Positions 28,532-36,941 of a DNA stretch of 42,529 nt are shown here, piece by piece. The notes beneath the pieces were generated by a model that did not search any database, was not told the origin of the DNA, and saw nothing but the letters and a program-made list of their open reading frames with translations. Every line of letters starts with the position of its first letter. Positions within the stretch are counted from its first letter, which is position 1. The position numbers and the translations under genes are program-made. This stretch comes from Candidatus Methanophagales archaeon (GTDB taxonomy: Archaea; Halobacteriota; Syntropharchaeia; Alkanophagales; Methanospirareceae), in NCBI GenBank assembly GCA_028572065.1, contig JAPVWK010000002.1, positions 1-42,529 of the forward strand, in the 5' to 3' direction.

Positions 28532-30151
28532 TTATTTTTCCTCTGCCTCTTTAGTGGAACTAGGGACGCAATATTGTGGTTTGCACTCAATTCCTATTTT
28601 CCTTTTTATGAATATCTCGTCCAATCCTGAAAATTTCATGATTACTTTGAAGATTTTTTTGCCATGTTTCCACCGGTAGTATGGATATGATAACAAACTG
28701 CCGGCCATGACAATTTTATTTATTTCCGGTTTCCATGTGTTTATATCATAGCGACCACATCTCGCAAAGATTTCCCAGTGTAAAGTGTCGAGATTTTTAA
28801 GGTCTTTATGTTTTTGCCCTCTCAAAATGCACTCTTCCTCCGATGTGAAGAGAAGCGGAACATAAAAAATTTTAGCGTCCTTAAGTTTATCTAGAAGAGT
28901 GATAGTAGCGAGTATATCCTCTTTCTGTTCTCCTGGCAGACCTAAAATTAATGTCGCTAACGGATGGACATCATTATCATTTAGAACCCCAACCGATTGG
29001 ACAACAATATCTTGCCATTGTTCAGGTTTATAAGGTAGCATTTTTCCCTTCATATATTTTCCCATTAATCGTGCACTACCCGTCTCTATTCCAACTTCGA
29101 TAGAAGCACAACGTTTGTTGTTGCACCGCCATAAAGACTTCTCAACGAGTATCGGCGCTATTTCCTCTACAATTTTTCTATCGTAAACCACCGGAGCAAG
29201 AGAGGCATGGGCAATCTGTATGTAATCGACACCCCCGATCTTATCTATATCCTGAATGAGTTTTACAATCGCTTCCCTGTTGGGAATGAAATTTGGTTTT
29301 GATTTGTAGAGAAACACGTCATCGGTCTGAAGAAGGATTGCTCGTGTTCCACTTTTTGCATTCAGCTCAACTTCTCGCAGAATGTGTTCTAAAGGGAAGG
29401 AATATCGCTGACGCTGTGTAGGCGAACAGAACGCGCATCCTCGACCACAACCACGTGTTATTTCAACTGTCCCATAGATAGAAGGTTTTTTTATGATGGG
29501 GATTTCTTTATCCACGGGTATTTGCATTGTGATTACCCGATCAAGTGTTTCACCATTCAGAGCTTTTCCGAAGATTTGTAAGAGCGAGTTCTCTGCCTGT
29601 CCAATTAAAATAGTATCTATGCCGAGCTTGTCTTGCATATTTGCGCTTGAAATTTGCCAAGCGCCTGAGCCACCGACAATAATTTTAGCCCGGTATTTCC
29701 TGAGTGCTGGATTGGAGAGCAAATCTTCGAATTCTACTAATGTTGCAGGTTTTCCATTTATGCCGAAAATACTTGTGTACGTTCTGCTTACGAAACCTAT
29801 ACCGAGGGGGTCCATTGTAGAAATACCAATAATTTTTGTTTTCGGTCCGATAAAACGGTGGAGGCTTGTGGGGCACACTGTAACTACATTGCCCTCGCCA
29901 AACTCTTCAATCAGCAATGATTCAACTTTTCTCAAGCCATAAGGTGCGAACTTCGCAGTGCCATCTGGGTTGGAGGGAACAGGCGGATAAAGCTTCTTTT
30001 GCACAAGGACTTTTGGAAACCCCCCGGAAAAAGCGATAAATGGGTTAAGATTAAAATCACTCATTTCAATCATTGATGCTGTCAGAACTATCGGCACACC
30101 ACCATTTTCCGGTATTTTATTATCGAATTTCATGTGAACGAATTTATACAC
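28532..30151 (-). CDS. B12-binding-type radical SAM protein
   Basis: 'EITRGCGRGCAFCSPTQRQRYSFPLEHILREVE' (CX3CX2C); N-terminal 'KIIVGGSGAWQIS' region. Likely start MKFDNK. Confidence 0.8.
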   Translation of the reverse strand: MYKFVHMKFDNKIPENGGVPIVLTASMIEMSDFNLNPFIAFSGGFPKVLVQKKLYPPVPSNPDGTAKFAPYGLRKVESLLIEEFGEGNVVTVCPTSLHRFIGPKTKIIGISTMDPLGIGFVSRTYTSIFGINGKPATLVEFEDLLSNPALRKYRAKIIVGGSGAWQISSANMQDKLGIDTILIGQAENSLLQIFGKALNGETLDRVITMQIPVDKEIPIIKKPSIYGTVEITRGCGRGCAFCSPTQRQRYSFPLEHILREVELNAKSGTRAILLQTDDVFLYKSKPNFIPNREAIVKLIQDIDKIGGVDYIQIAHASLAPVVYDRKIVEEIAPILVEKSLWRCNNKRCASIEVGIETGSARLMGKYMKGKMLPYKPEQWQDIVVQSVGVLNDNDVHPLATLILGLPGEQKEDILATITLLDKLKDAKIFYVPLLFTSEEECILRGQKHKDLKNLDTLHWEIFARCGRYDINTWKPEINKIVMAGSLLSYPYYRWKHGKKIFKVIMKFSGLDEIFIKRKIGIECKPQYCVPSSTKEAEEK

Positions 30152-30183
30152 ATATATGAATTGTTCGTAACATATATAAATAG
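30026..30183. repeat. Direct repeat copy A: 5' end and promoter of the radical SAM gene
   Basis: 'actcatttcaatcattgatgctgtcagaactatcggca...cattttccggtattttatt...acacatatatgaattgttcgtaacatatata' matches 32396-32552. Confidence 0.75.
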
Positions 30184-30236
30184 TATAAAAAAGTTTTTAT
30201 TATTACATCCTTGTATAACGAAAGGAGGTAAGAATC

Positions 30237-30665
30237 ATGGAAGGAAAAGAGAGTGAGATAACAAAAGCTGTTAGAGACGCGGTGGTAAAAGCGGTTGAGA
30301 AAGGAGAAAACGTAAAAGAAAAGGTGGGCGAGATCACGAGAGGTGCCGTTAAGAAGGCATTGGAGGGAGCCGACGTTACACGTGAAAAAGTGGAATCTGT
30401 GGCTAAAGACGCAATGAAAGGCGTGATTGAAGGAGCACGGAAGGCAAAAGTGGATGCTGCAGAGATTGTCAAAGGGGCTGCGGAGGGCATAATTGAGGGT
30501 ACAAAGCAGGCGGGTGCCAAATCGGCCGAGCTGACGGAACATGCCGCAGAAGCAGCTCTGGACGCCACGAAAGAAGCTGGTGATAAGGCTGTGGAAGTGG
30601 TGAAAGGTGTGGTGAAAGGGTTTCTTGAAGCCGCCAAAGAGATTTTAGAGAAGAAAAAGAAATGA
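30237..30665 (+). CDS. LEA/apolipoprotein-like amphipathic helix-repeat protein
   Basis: 142 aa, Ala/Lys/Glu/Val-rich heptad/undecad-like repeats; strong SD aaaggaggt at 30219-30227. Confidence 0.7.
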   Translation: MEGKESEITKAVRDAVVKAVEKGENVKEKVGEITRGAVKKALEGADVTREKVESVAKDAMKGVIEGARKAKVDAAEIVKGAAEGIIEGTKQAGAKSAELTEHAAEAALDATKEAGDKAVEVVKGVVKGFLEAAKEILEKKKK

Positions 30666-30669
30666 TAGA

Positions 30670-32376
30670 TTGGCAATTCGTAAAATCGGTGTGATAAGCA
30701 GCACGTATCGCCATATCAACCGCTATCGCGAGATTATCGCAATATTGGTGAAGTATGGTTTTGGTGAGGTATTAGCGAAGCTGGAGTTACAAAAACATCT
30801 CGAGTTCGGTAAGGGTAAAAGCTTCGTATTAGGTGAAACTGCTACAGAAATAGCGGCTGTTTCGCACTGGGCTCGGGTGCGGATGGCGCTGGAGGAGCTT
30901 GGGCCAACTTTTGTCAAGTTTGGTCAGATGATGAGCACCAGATCTGACATGATCCCCCACGAACTTATCACCGAACTGGAGAAGCTTCAAGAGGAGGTCC
31001 CTCCGTTTTCCACGGAAGATGTGAAGCGAATTATTGCGGAGGAATTGAACAGTTCAGTGGATCGTATCTTCATGGATTTTTCGGGTTCATCTATTGCTGC
31101 CGCATCTATTGCACAGGTGCATAAAGCAGTGTTGCCCGGGGGTGAAGAAGTAGCAGTCAAGATTCAGCGTCCTGATATTGACAAAATTATCGAGGCAGAC
31201 CTGGAGATAATGCTCCATCTCGCCACACTGGCGGAGAAATATCTTAAGGAGACTGAAGCTATAGACATTGTGAAATTAGTAGAGGAATTTGCACGTGTGA
31301 TTCGGAAGGAACTGAACTTCAGAATCGAGGCGGCATATATTGAGCGTTTTGCTAACAATTTCCAGGATGACACGACAATTCACGTGCCTAAGGTCTATAA
31401 GGGTTTTTCCGCAGGTAAAGTCTTGACGATGGAGTTTATCGGCGGGTACAAAGTCACGGATATTACAAAAACCGAGGTGCGTGAGCACGGAATTGACCCT
31501 AAAGTCGTGGCATCGCGTGGGTTGGACCTCATTCTTAAACAAATTTTTGAACACGGATTCTTTCACGCAGACCCGCATCCGGGAAACATCAGAGTTCTGG
31601 ATGGCAATGTCATCTGCTTCCTTGACTACGGCATGATGGGTAGGCTGTCTGCACGTCATCGCGAGGACTTAGCTGACATCTTCATTGGGATAATAAGCAG
31701 AGATGAACATAAAATTACGAAAACAATCTTAAAGTTAACCGGGCGCAGCCATGTCCGAGATGTTGAGGAGTTAGAATCGGACATTGCCGAACTTATCGAG
31801 GTTTATGCTTATGGTTCACTAAAAGAACTTGAGATAGGGGGTGTTATAACCCACATGGGGGATGTGATCATCGAACATCATCTGGAAGGACCTCGAGACT
31901 TCTACCTGCTCGCAAAAGCACTGGTGACCATTGAAGGTGTGGGTAGGGAACTGGACCCAGAGTTCAATGCCGCGAAACACGCTGAACCGTTCGCAAAGAA
32001 GTTGATCATGGATCGTATGAGTCCCCGGAGGTTAATCAAAGATTTTTATCACTCCGCCACTGAAGCAAGCTTGCTGGTGCGTGACTTTCCCGCAGAAGCG
32101 AGGGAGATATTAACACTGCTAAAACAAGGCGAAGCGAATATAAAATTTGAGCACAGAGGTCTTGACCCGATGCTAAAAACATTCGACCAGATTACCAATC
32201 GTATGGTGTTTGCAATTGTTCTGGCGTCGCTCGTGATCGGTTCAGCCCTTATTGTTCTTTCCGGTGTCCCGCCGAAATGGCACGAGATACCGGTTATTGG
32301 CATCGTTGGCTTTCTTGGAGCGGGAATAATGGGCTTTGGGCTGTTATTTTCGATTTTGCGGCACGGTAAGATGTAG
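30670..32376 (+). CDS. ABC1/AarF/UbiB family atypical kinase
   Basis: 'LGPTFVKFGQMMSTRSDMIPHELITELEKLQEEVPP' (KxGQ), 'SIAAASIAQVHKAVLPGGEEVAVKIQRPDID', 'HADPHPGNIRVLDG', two C-terminal TMs. TTG (30670) or GTG (30691) start. Confidence 0.9.
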   Translation: MAIRKIGVISSTYRHINRYREIIAILVKYGFGEVLAKLELQKHLEFGKGKSFVLGETATEIAAVSHWARVRMALEELGPTFVKFGQMMSTRSDMIPHELITELEKLQEEVPPFSTEDVKRIIAEELNSSVDRIFMDFSGSSIAAASIAQVHKAVLPGGEEVAVKIQRPDIDKIIEADLEIMLHLATLAEKYLKETEAIDIVKLVEEFARVIRKELNFRIEAAYIERFANNFQDDTTIHVPKVYKGFSAGKVLTMEFIGGYKVTDITKTEVREHGIDPKVVASRGLDLILKQIFEHGFFHADPHPGNIRVLDGNVICFLDYGMMGRLSARHREDLADIFIGIISRDEHKITKTILKLTGRSHVRDVEELESDIAELIEVYAYGSLKELEIGGVITHMGDVIIEHHLEGPRDFYLLAKALVTIEGVGRELDPEFNAAKHAEPFAKKLIMDRMSPRRLIKDFYHSATEASLLVRDFPAEAREILTLLKQGEANIKFEHRGLDPMLKTFDQITNRMVFAIVLASLVIGSALIVLSGVPPKWHEIPVIGIVGFLGAGIMGFGLLFSILRHGKM

Positions 32377-32395
32377 AAACGCATATACTCTTTTT

Positions 32396-32552
32396 GGAAC
32401 TGCGATAAAGGAAAGCCCCCACTCATTTCAATCATTAATTGTATATGTCAGAACTATCGGCATATTATCATTTGCAGGCATTTTATTCTCTAACCTTTAT
32501 ATGAATCTATTTATGCATATATATGAACCATTATGTAACGTGTATATCATGA
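32396..32552. repeat. Direct repeat copy B, degenerate, upstream of UbiA
   Basis: 'actcatttcaatcattaattgtatatgtcagaactatcggca...catttgcaggcattttatt...gcatatatatgaaccattatgtaacgtgtata' aligns to copy A. Confidence 0.75.
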
Positions 32553-32574
32553 GCTTGACGAGGGAGCGGAAAAG

Positions 32575-33375
32575 ATGAAGATAAAAGAATACTTCAAGAT
32601 GCTGCGGGTCAAAGAATGGATAAAGTTCTACACACTTATCCCACTTATAGGTGCAGTTTTAGCACATGCTACGCCCTCTATTTTTATTTTAGTATGCGTA
32701 ATCTTCTTCTGCGTGATTGGCTATGGGTTCGTCATAAACAACTATTTCGACGTTGAAATAGACAAACGGCATACGAAAAAAGTCATGCAGGGTAAGAATC
32801 CGCTCTCGACTGGTAAAGTAACGAAAAAAGGAACCTTTATGCTCATGGGTGTGCTGCTCGCAATTCCAATCGCGCTTTCCTGTTTTTTAACTCCAAACGG
32901 TCTTTTATTCACGCTGTTGAGCATTGCTTTCCTCACGCTCTATTCAATAAAATACATAAGGCTCAAAGAACGGTTTATTGCAGATATAATAACTCATGGT
33001 ATGATGTTTGGTTTATTTCCCTTTTTAGCGGGATTTACGCTCGCAGGAGGTGATTTAAATACGTTAACTCTATTACTCGCATCCCTGTTTATGATACTTG
33101 GTTGTGGGGCTTTACTCACGCATCAAATAAATGATTACGAGGAAGATTTGGGAATTTCGAGTACCACCGTTGTTAGAGTGGGCCTGAAGAGTGGTTGGAC
33201 GCTGCTCCTCTCTTTTGTTCTCCTCGCCATTGCGAATTTAGAGCTGATTGCTCATTGTTCTGATATTGGAATGTTGTTTCACGGCGGTGCGTTTGCGTAT
33301 TTAATCGCATATCCACTTTATACATGCAGAGGTGAGGTCCAGGGTGTTATCAATAATTATTCCTGCGCTGAATGA
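32575..33375 (+). CDS. UbiA-family prenyltransferase
   Basis: 'VINNYFDVEIDKRHTKKVMQGKNPLSTGKV' (NxxxDxxxD) and 'HQINDYEEDLGISSTTV'; multi-TM. Confidence 0.85.
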   Translation: MKIKEYFKMLRVKEWIKFYTLIPLIGAVLAHATPSIFILVCVIFFCVIGYGFVINNYFDVEIDKRHTKKVMQGKNPLSTGKVTKKGTFMLMGVLLAIPIALSCFLTPNGLLFTLLSIAFLTLYSIKYIRLKERFIADIITHGMMFGLFPFLAGFTLAGGDLNTLTLLLASLFMILGCGALLTHQINDYEEDLGISSTTVVRVGLKSGWTLLLSFVLLAIANLELIAHCSDIGMLFHGGAFAYLIAYPLYTCRGEVQGVINNYSCAE

Positions 33376-34132
33376 GGAAGAAAGAATCGAAGAGTGCCTC
33401 AAATCCCTAGAAGAGCAGGATCTGGATCGGAGCGAGTATGAGATAATCGTGGTGGATGGAGAATCTACTGATAGGACAAGGGAGATAGCTCGCGTCTATG
33501 CGGATAAGGTTATTCCCCAGAGAAGTGAAGGAATTGGTGGTGCGAGAAGAGACGGTGCGGAAGCATCAAACGGCGAGATCCTGGTATTTACAGATGCGGA
33601 TACGATTCACGAAAGGCACTGGCTGAGAGTAATCTCAGAGAATTTAAAGAGCTATGACGTAAGCACGGGGCCCATTCTATTTTATGATGGCAACTACAAA
33701 TCAAACCTACTACGATTATGGCGGAAGATCTACGTCTTGTTCCACCTTTTCGATTTCTACTGGCTGATCGGGTCTAATATGGCGATTAAAATGGAGACAT
33801 ACCAGCGAATAGAAGGTCACCGGAATATCTCACTGCTGGAAGACTTTGATATATCTGTGAAGACGTTCAAAGAAGGGGACGTTCTCAGCAAGTACGATAA
33901 GAATCAACGTGTGTATACCTCTGCGAGGCGGCTGGATAATCTACTCACCTATTTCCTAATCTACGCATACGGTCATTACAATTATCATCTGGCCAGGAAT
34001 TTTGGCCGTCTGCTGGACTACCCCGCTTTCGATAGGATGGATTTAAAGACGATTCTAAATATCGCAGGTATCCAAAAGATAAACGATCTCTATATTAATT
34101 TACGTTCCGGTATTGGTAAGAAGGAGGGATAA
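33332..34132 (+). CDS. Glycosyltransferase family 2
   Basis: 'VLSIIIPALNEEERIEECLKSLEEQDLDRSEYEIIVVDGESTDRT', 'TDADT', 'LLEDFDISVK'. GTG start overlapping UbiA by 44 bp. Confidence 0.85.
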   Translation: MRSRVLSIIIPALNEEERIEECLKSLEEQDLDRSEYEIIVVDGESTDRTREIARVYADKVIPQRSEGIGGARRDGAEASNGEILVFTDADTIHERHWLRVISENLKSYDVSTGPILFYDGNYKSNLLRLWRKIYVLFHLFDFYWLIGSNMAIKMETYQRIEGHRNISLLEDFDISVKTFKEGDVLSKYDKNQRVYTSARRLDNLLTYFLIYAYGHYNYHLARNFGRLLDYPAFDRMDLKTILNIAGIQKINDLYINLRSGIGKKEG

Positions 34133-34316
34133 TGAATACAATTAACTATAACTTAGCGTGTCTTTAGGGTTTATTTTCTTCGCAGGGACGCCATAATGAA
34201 ACGTTCTTTTGGAATTCCCATAGGTAAACGCCGCCTAAAACGCCGATGATAATTCCACCTGCGAAATCAGATAATAAAAATAAAATATTTATGGTGCAAA
34301 AATAATTAATGAAGAG

Positions 34317-34784
34317 ATGAGCGATAATGAAGCAGATAGTAACTTGATAGCCTACTGTGGACTTTACTGCGGCGATTGTTTTGCCCACAAGGGCAAGATT
34401 GCGGATTTAGCAAGAGACCTCAGAAAAGAATTGAGACAGTCAAAGTTTGATAAGACCGCGGAATCTTTGTCCGACATTTCATTCTTCAAGGTATTTGAAA
34501 GCTACGGGCAGTGCTATGAGGTACTGGGCGCACTGGTAAGATTCCGATGCAAGAACGCATGTCGAGGTGGCGGCGGTCCACCGTTCTGTAAGATACGAAA
34601 ATGCAGCCAGAAGAAAGGTATCGAAGGTTGTTGGGAATGCGATGAATTTGAGACCTGCGAAAAGCTGGACTTTTTGAAGCCAGGCCACGGAGATGCGCAT
34701 CTGAAGAACTTAAGGAAGATTAAGAAACAGGGGATTGATAAATTCATTGAAGGGAAGCGGTATTGGTATAATAAGATTAAGTAA
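34317..34784 (+). CDS. DUF3795-family Cys-rich protein
   Basis: 'LIAYCGLYCGDCFAHKGKI...CRGGGGPPFCKIRKCSQKKGIEGCWECDEFETCEKL'. Confidence 0.8.
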   Translation: MSDNEADSNLIAYCGLYCGDCFAHKGKIADLARDLRKELRQSKFDKTAESLSDISFFKVFESYGQCYEVLGALVRFRCKNACRGGGGPPFCKIRKCSQKKGIEGCWECDEFETCEKLDFLKPGHGDAHLKNLRKIKKQGIDKFIEGKRYWYNKIK

Positions 34785-34856
34785 GAACTACCTTGCAAAT
34801 CTTGCAAATATATTTAATGGTTGATTGACATGGATTTGAAATGAGGCAAAAGAAAA

Positions 34857-35321
34857 ATGGAAATACCAACTTTATCGGAAGAAGAAAAATGGGAGATGAT
34901 GCGCGAGATATTCGTGCTGAACAAGCAAGCAGATATTGGCTTCATTATGCAAATGGGAACGGAGAAGATGAGTGAATATGCGGAAATGACCTCTCAGCAA
35001 TATGCAGATATGTTGCGGGCAGAAGGCAAGGATAATGCAATCGGCTTTGCAATGAGCGAGGCGATAGTCCGTAAGAATTTAATGGGGAGCAATGTTGAAG
35101 TTGAGGGAAATCCCAACGAAGCAACTTTGAATCTGAAGAGAGACGGATTCCTGATAACAGCAATAAATCTCATAAAAAAAGGACTGGTGCCTATAAGTAA
35201 AGAGGATTTTCAACATGGATGCATTGAAGGCTATTTCAAACCAAGAGCAGAGAAACTGGGCTTGGAATTGAACGTTGAATATACAGATGAAGGATACGGG
35301 ATAAAGATATCCAAAAAATAA
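34857..35321 (+). CDS. Conserved-looking hypothetical protein
   Basis: 154-aa ORF preceded by the purine-rich sequence gaggcaaaag; even, coding-like composition. Confidence 0.55.
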   Translation: MEIPTLSEEEKWEMMREIFVLNKQADIGFIMQMGTEKMSEYAEMTSQQYADMLRAEGKDNAIGFAMSEAIVRKNLMGSNVEVEGNPNEATLNLKRDGFLITAINLIKKGLVPISKEDFQHGCIEGYFKPRAEKLGLELNVEYTDEGYGIKISKK

Positions 35322-35344
35322 AACATGAGAGGAGACAAATAAAA

Positions 35345-35944
35345 ATGCCAACAATAACTCATTTTATCGTGCCGGCAGATGACATGGAGCGAGCAAAAAA
35401 GTTCTACGCCGAATTATTTGATTGGAAAATCGAAAAATTCCCGGGACCAATAGATTACTATGCGATTACCACTACCGACGAAAACGGTGAGGAAGGTCTT
35501 GGTGGCGGGCTGGGAAAAAGAGAAGAACCACAAGAGGCAATTGTCAACTATGTTGATGTTCCGTCAGTGGATGAGTTCATTGCAAAAGTTAAAAAACTCG
35601 GTGGTAAAGTAGTGGTTCCCAAGACGGCTGTGCCCGGTATAGGATATGCTGCTGTTTGCATTGACACTGAGAATAATACCTTTGGACTCTGGGAATGCGA
35701 TGAAGACGCGAAAATGAACCAATGTGAAAGTTGCGGGATGCCGCTTGACGAAAAAACGACATCTAAATTTGACGACCGATATTGCATCCACTGCCAGAAC
35801 CAAGAAAGCGGTGAGTTGGGAAGTAAAGAACAGGTGCGGGAAGGTAGTATAAACGCCGCGATGCAGTTTATGGGTAAGACCAGAGCGGATGCAGAGAAGA
35901 TGGTGGATGAAATGATGCCAAAACTGCCACGGTGGCGAGAATAA
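35345..35944 (+). CDS. VOC/glyoxalase-like domain fused to a zinc-ribbon (PF12674-like) tail
   Basis: 'ITHFIVPADDMERAKKFYAELFDWKIEKFPGP...IDTENNTFGLWE' then 'CESCGMPLDEKTTSKFDDRYCIHCQ...MPKLPRWRE'. Confidence 0.85.
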   Translation: MPTITHFIVPADDMERAKKFYAELFDWKIEKFPGPIDYYAITTTDENGEEGLGGGLGKREEPQEAIVNYVDVPSVDEFIAKVKKLGGKVVVPKTAVPGIGYAAVCIDTENNTFGLWECDEDAKMNQCESCGMPLDEKTTSKFDDRYCIHCQNQESGELGSKEQVREGSINAAMQFMGKTRADAEKMVDEMMPKLPRWRE

Positions 35945-36003
35945 AGGTGTAGGGCCAAACACGGAGTGCGATTACACACATCCTGTTTATCTCTTTTTTA
36001 TTT
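35810..36003 (+). repeat. Direct repeat copy 1 (zinc-ribbon C-tail plus 3' UTR)
   Basis: 'ggtgagttgggaagtaaagaacaggtgcgggaaggtagtataaacgccgc...ccacggtggcgagaataaagg...tttatctcttttttattta' matches 36628-36823. Confidence 0.85.
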
Positions 36004-36087
36004 AGTTGAAGTGAAAAAATAGGATTCTATGACCTCTCAAGAGAGGAACGGGAAAAAACGGTCCAAAAGATAGAACGCGAAATATAA

Positions 36088-36374
36088 ATGAAGATTGAAG
36101 GAATAATATGGCTCAGAGACATTGTGGACAAGCTTGCTCTTAAACACCACGTTGAAACTCATGAGGTTGAGGAAGTGCTCTCAGTGGCAAATCTAAGTTT
36201 CGTTTTGTTAAGAAAGGGGAACGAGAGGGTGAAGGTGTATACTTAGCTTTAGGACGAACCAGCGCAGGACGATATTTGTCGGTACTTTTTATTTATAAAA
36301 AGACAAAAGAGGTATTAATATTGAGTGCCAGAGACATGGCAAGAAAGGAAAGGAGACAATATGACAAAAAGTGA
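36088..36374 (+). pseudogene. BrnT-like toxin, frameshifted
   Basis: Frame 1 MKIEGIIWLRDIVDKLALKHHVETHEVEEVLS; frame 2 GKSKFRFVKKGEREGEGVYLALGRTSAGRYLSVLFIYKKTKEVLILSARDMARKERRQYDKK*. Join at ctctc. Confidence 0.65.
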
Positions 36375-36762
36375 ATTAAAAAATCTGCCACGTTTTGGAT
36401 CCCTTGATGAACTTGTAAAGTTCTTTGATACCCATGATCTGGGTGAATACTGGACTGAGATGCCGGAAGCGCACTTTGAAGTTGATGTCAATAGGAAGAC
36501 GCATCTCTTTGCTATTAACACAGAACTTGCTAATAAATTGACAGACATTGCTAAATCCCGAAAAATCTCTTCCGAGGTACTTATCAGCACTTGGTTAAAA
36601 GAGAAAATTCAGGAACAGATAGAGAACGGTGAATTGGCAAGTAAAGAACAGGTGCGGGAAGGCAGTATAAACGCTGCAATGAAGTTTAGGGGTAAGACAA
36701 GAGCGAAAGCCGAAAAGATGGCGGATGAAATGATGCAAAAATTGCCACGGTGGCGAGAATAA
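36361..36762 (+). CDS. CopG-type antitoxin (BrnA/PF12441-like) with an appended zinc-ribbon-type C-tail
   Basis: 'FGSLDELVKFFDTHDLGEYWTEMPEAHFEVDVNRKTHLFAINTELANKLTDIAKSRKISSEVLISTWLKEKI' then the tail shared with 35345-35944. Confidence 0.75.
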   Translation: MTKSELKNLPRFGSLDELVKFFDTHDLGEYWTEMPEAHFEVDVNRKTHLFAINTELANKLTDIAKSRKISSEVLISTWLKEKIQEQIENGELASKEQVREGSINAAMKFRGKTRAKAEKMADEMMQKLPRWRE

Positions 36763-36823
36763 AGGCGTAGGAACAAACACGGAGGGGTGTGACCACCCCC
36801 GGTTTATCTCTTTTTTATTTTAG
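36628..36823 (+). repeat. Direct repeat copy 2 (zinc-ribbon C-tail plus 3' UTR)
   Basis: Encodes GELASKEQVREGSINAAMKFRGKTRAKAEKMADEMMQKLPRWRE*, parallel to copy 1. Confidence 0.85.
36784..36822 (+). terminator. Hairpin plus T-rich tract after the CopG-type gene
   Basis: GGGGTG-TGAC-CACCCC (36784-36799) followed by tttatctcttttttatttt. Confidence 0.5.
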
Positions 36824-36941
36824 CAGAGGCAAAATTATAGTATTCCATGATCGCACAAATGCGGAAACGAAAATTAGAGATAACACCTATAACGGGGCAA
36901 CGGAATAGGTGGAGCTTTAATGCGAGGGGGGACTCGGCATC

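Noticed and set aside
30203-30714. Antisense ORFs over the amphipathic-helix gene
   Set aside because: Mirror of repetitive Ala/Lys/Glu codons; the plus-strand gene has a strong SD and operon position.
34164-34388. Minus ORF with hydrophobic segment (LFINYFCTINILFLLSDFAGGIIIGVLGGVYL)
   Set aside because: Could be a tiny membrane protein, but it overlaps the DUF3795 gene start and has no recognisable family.
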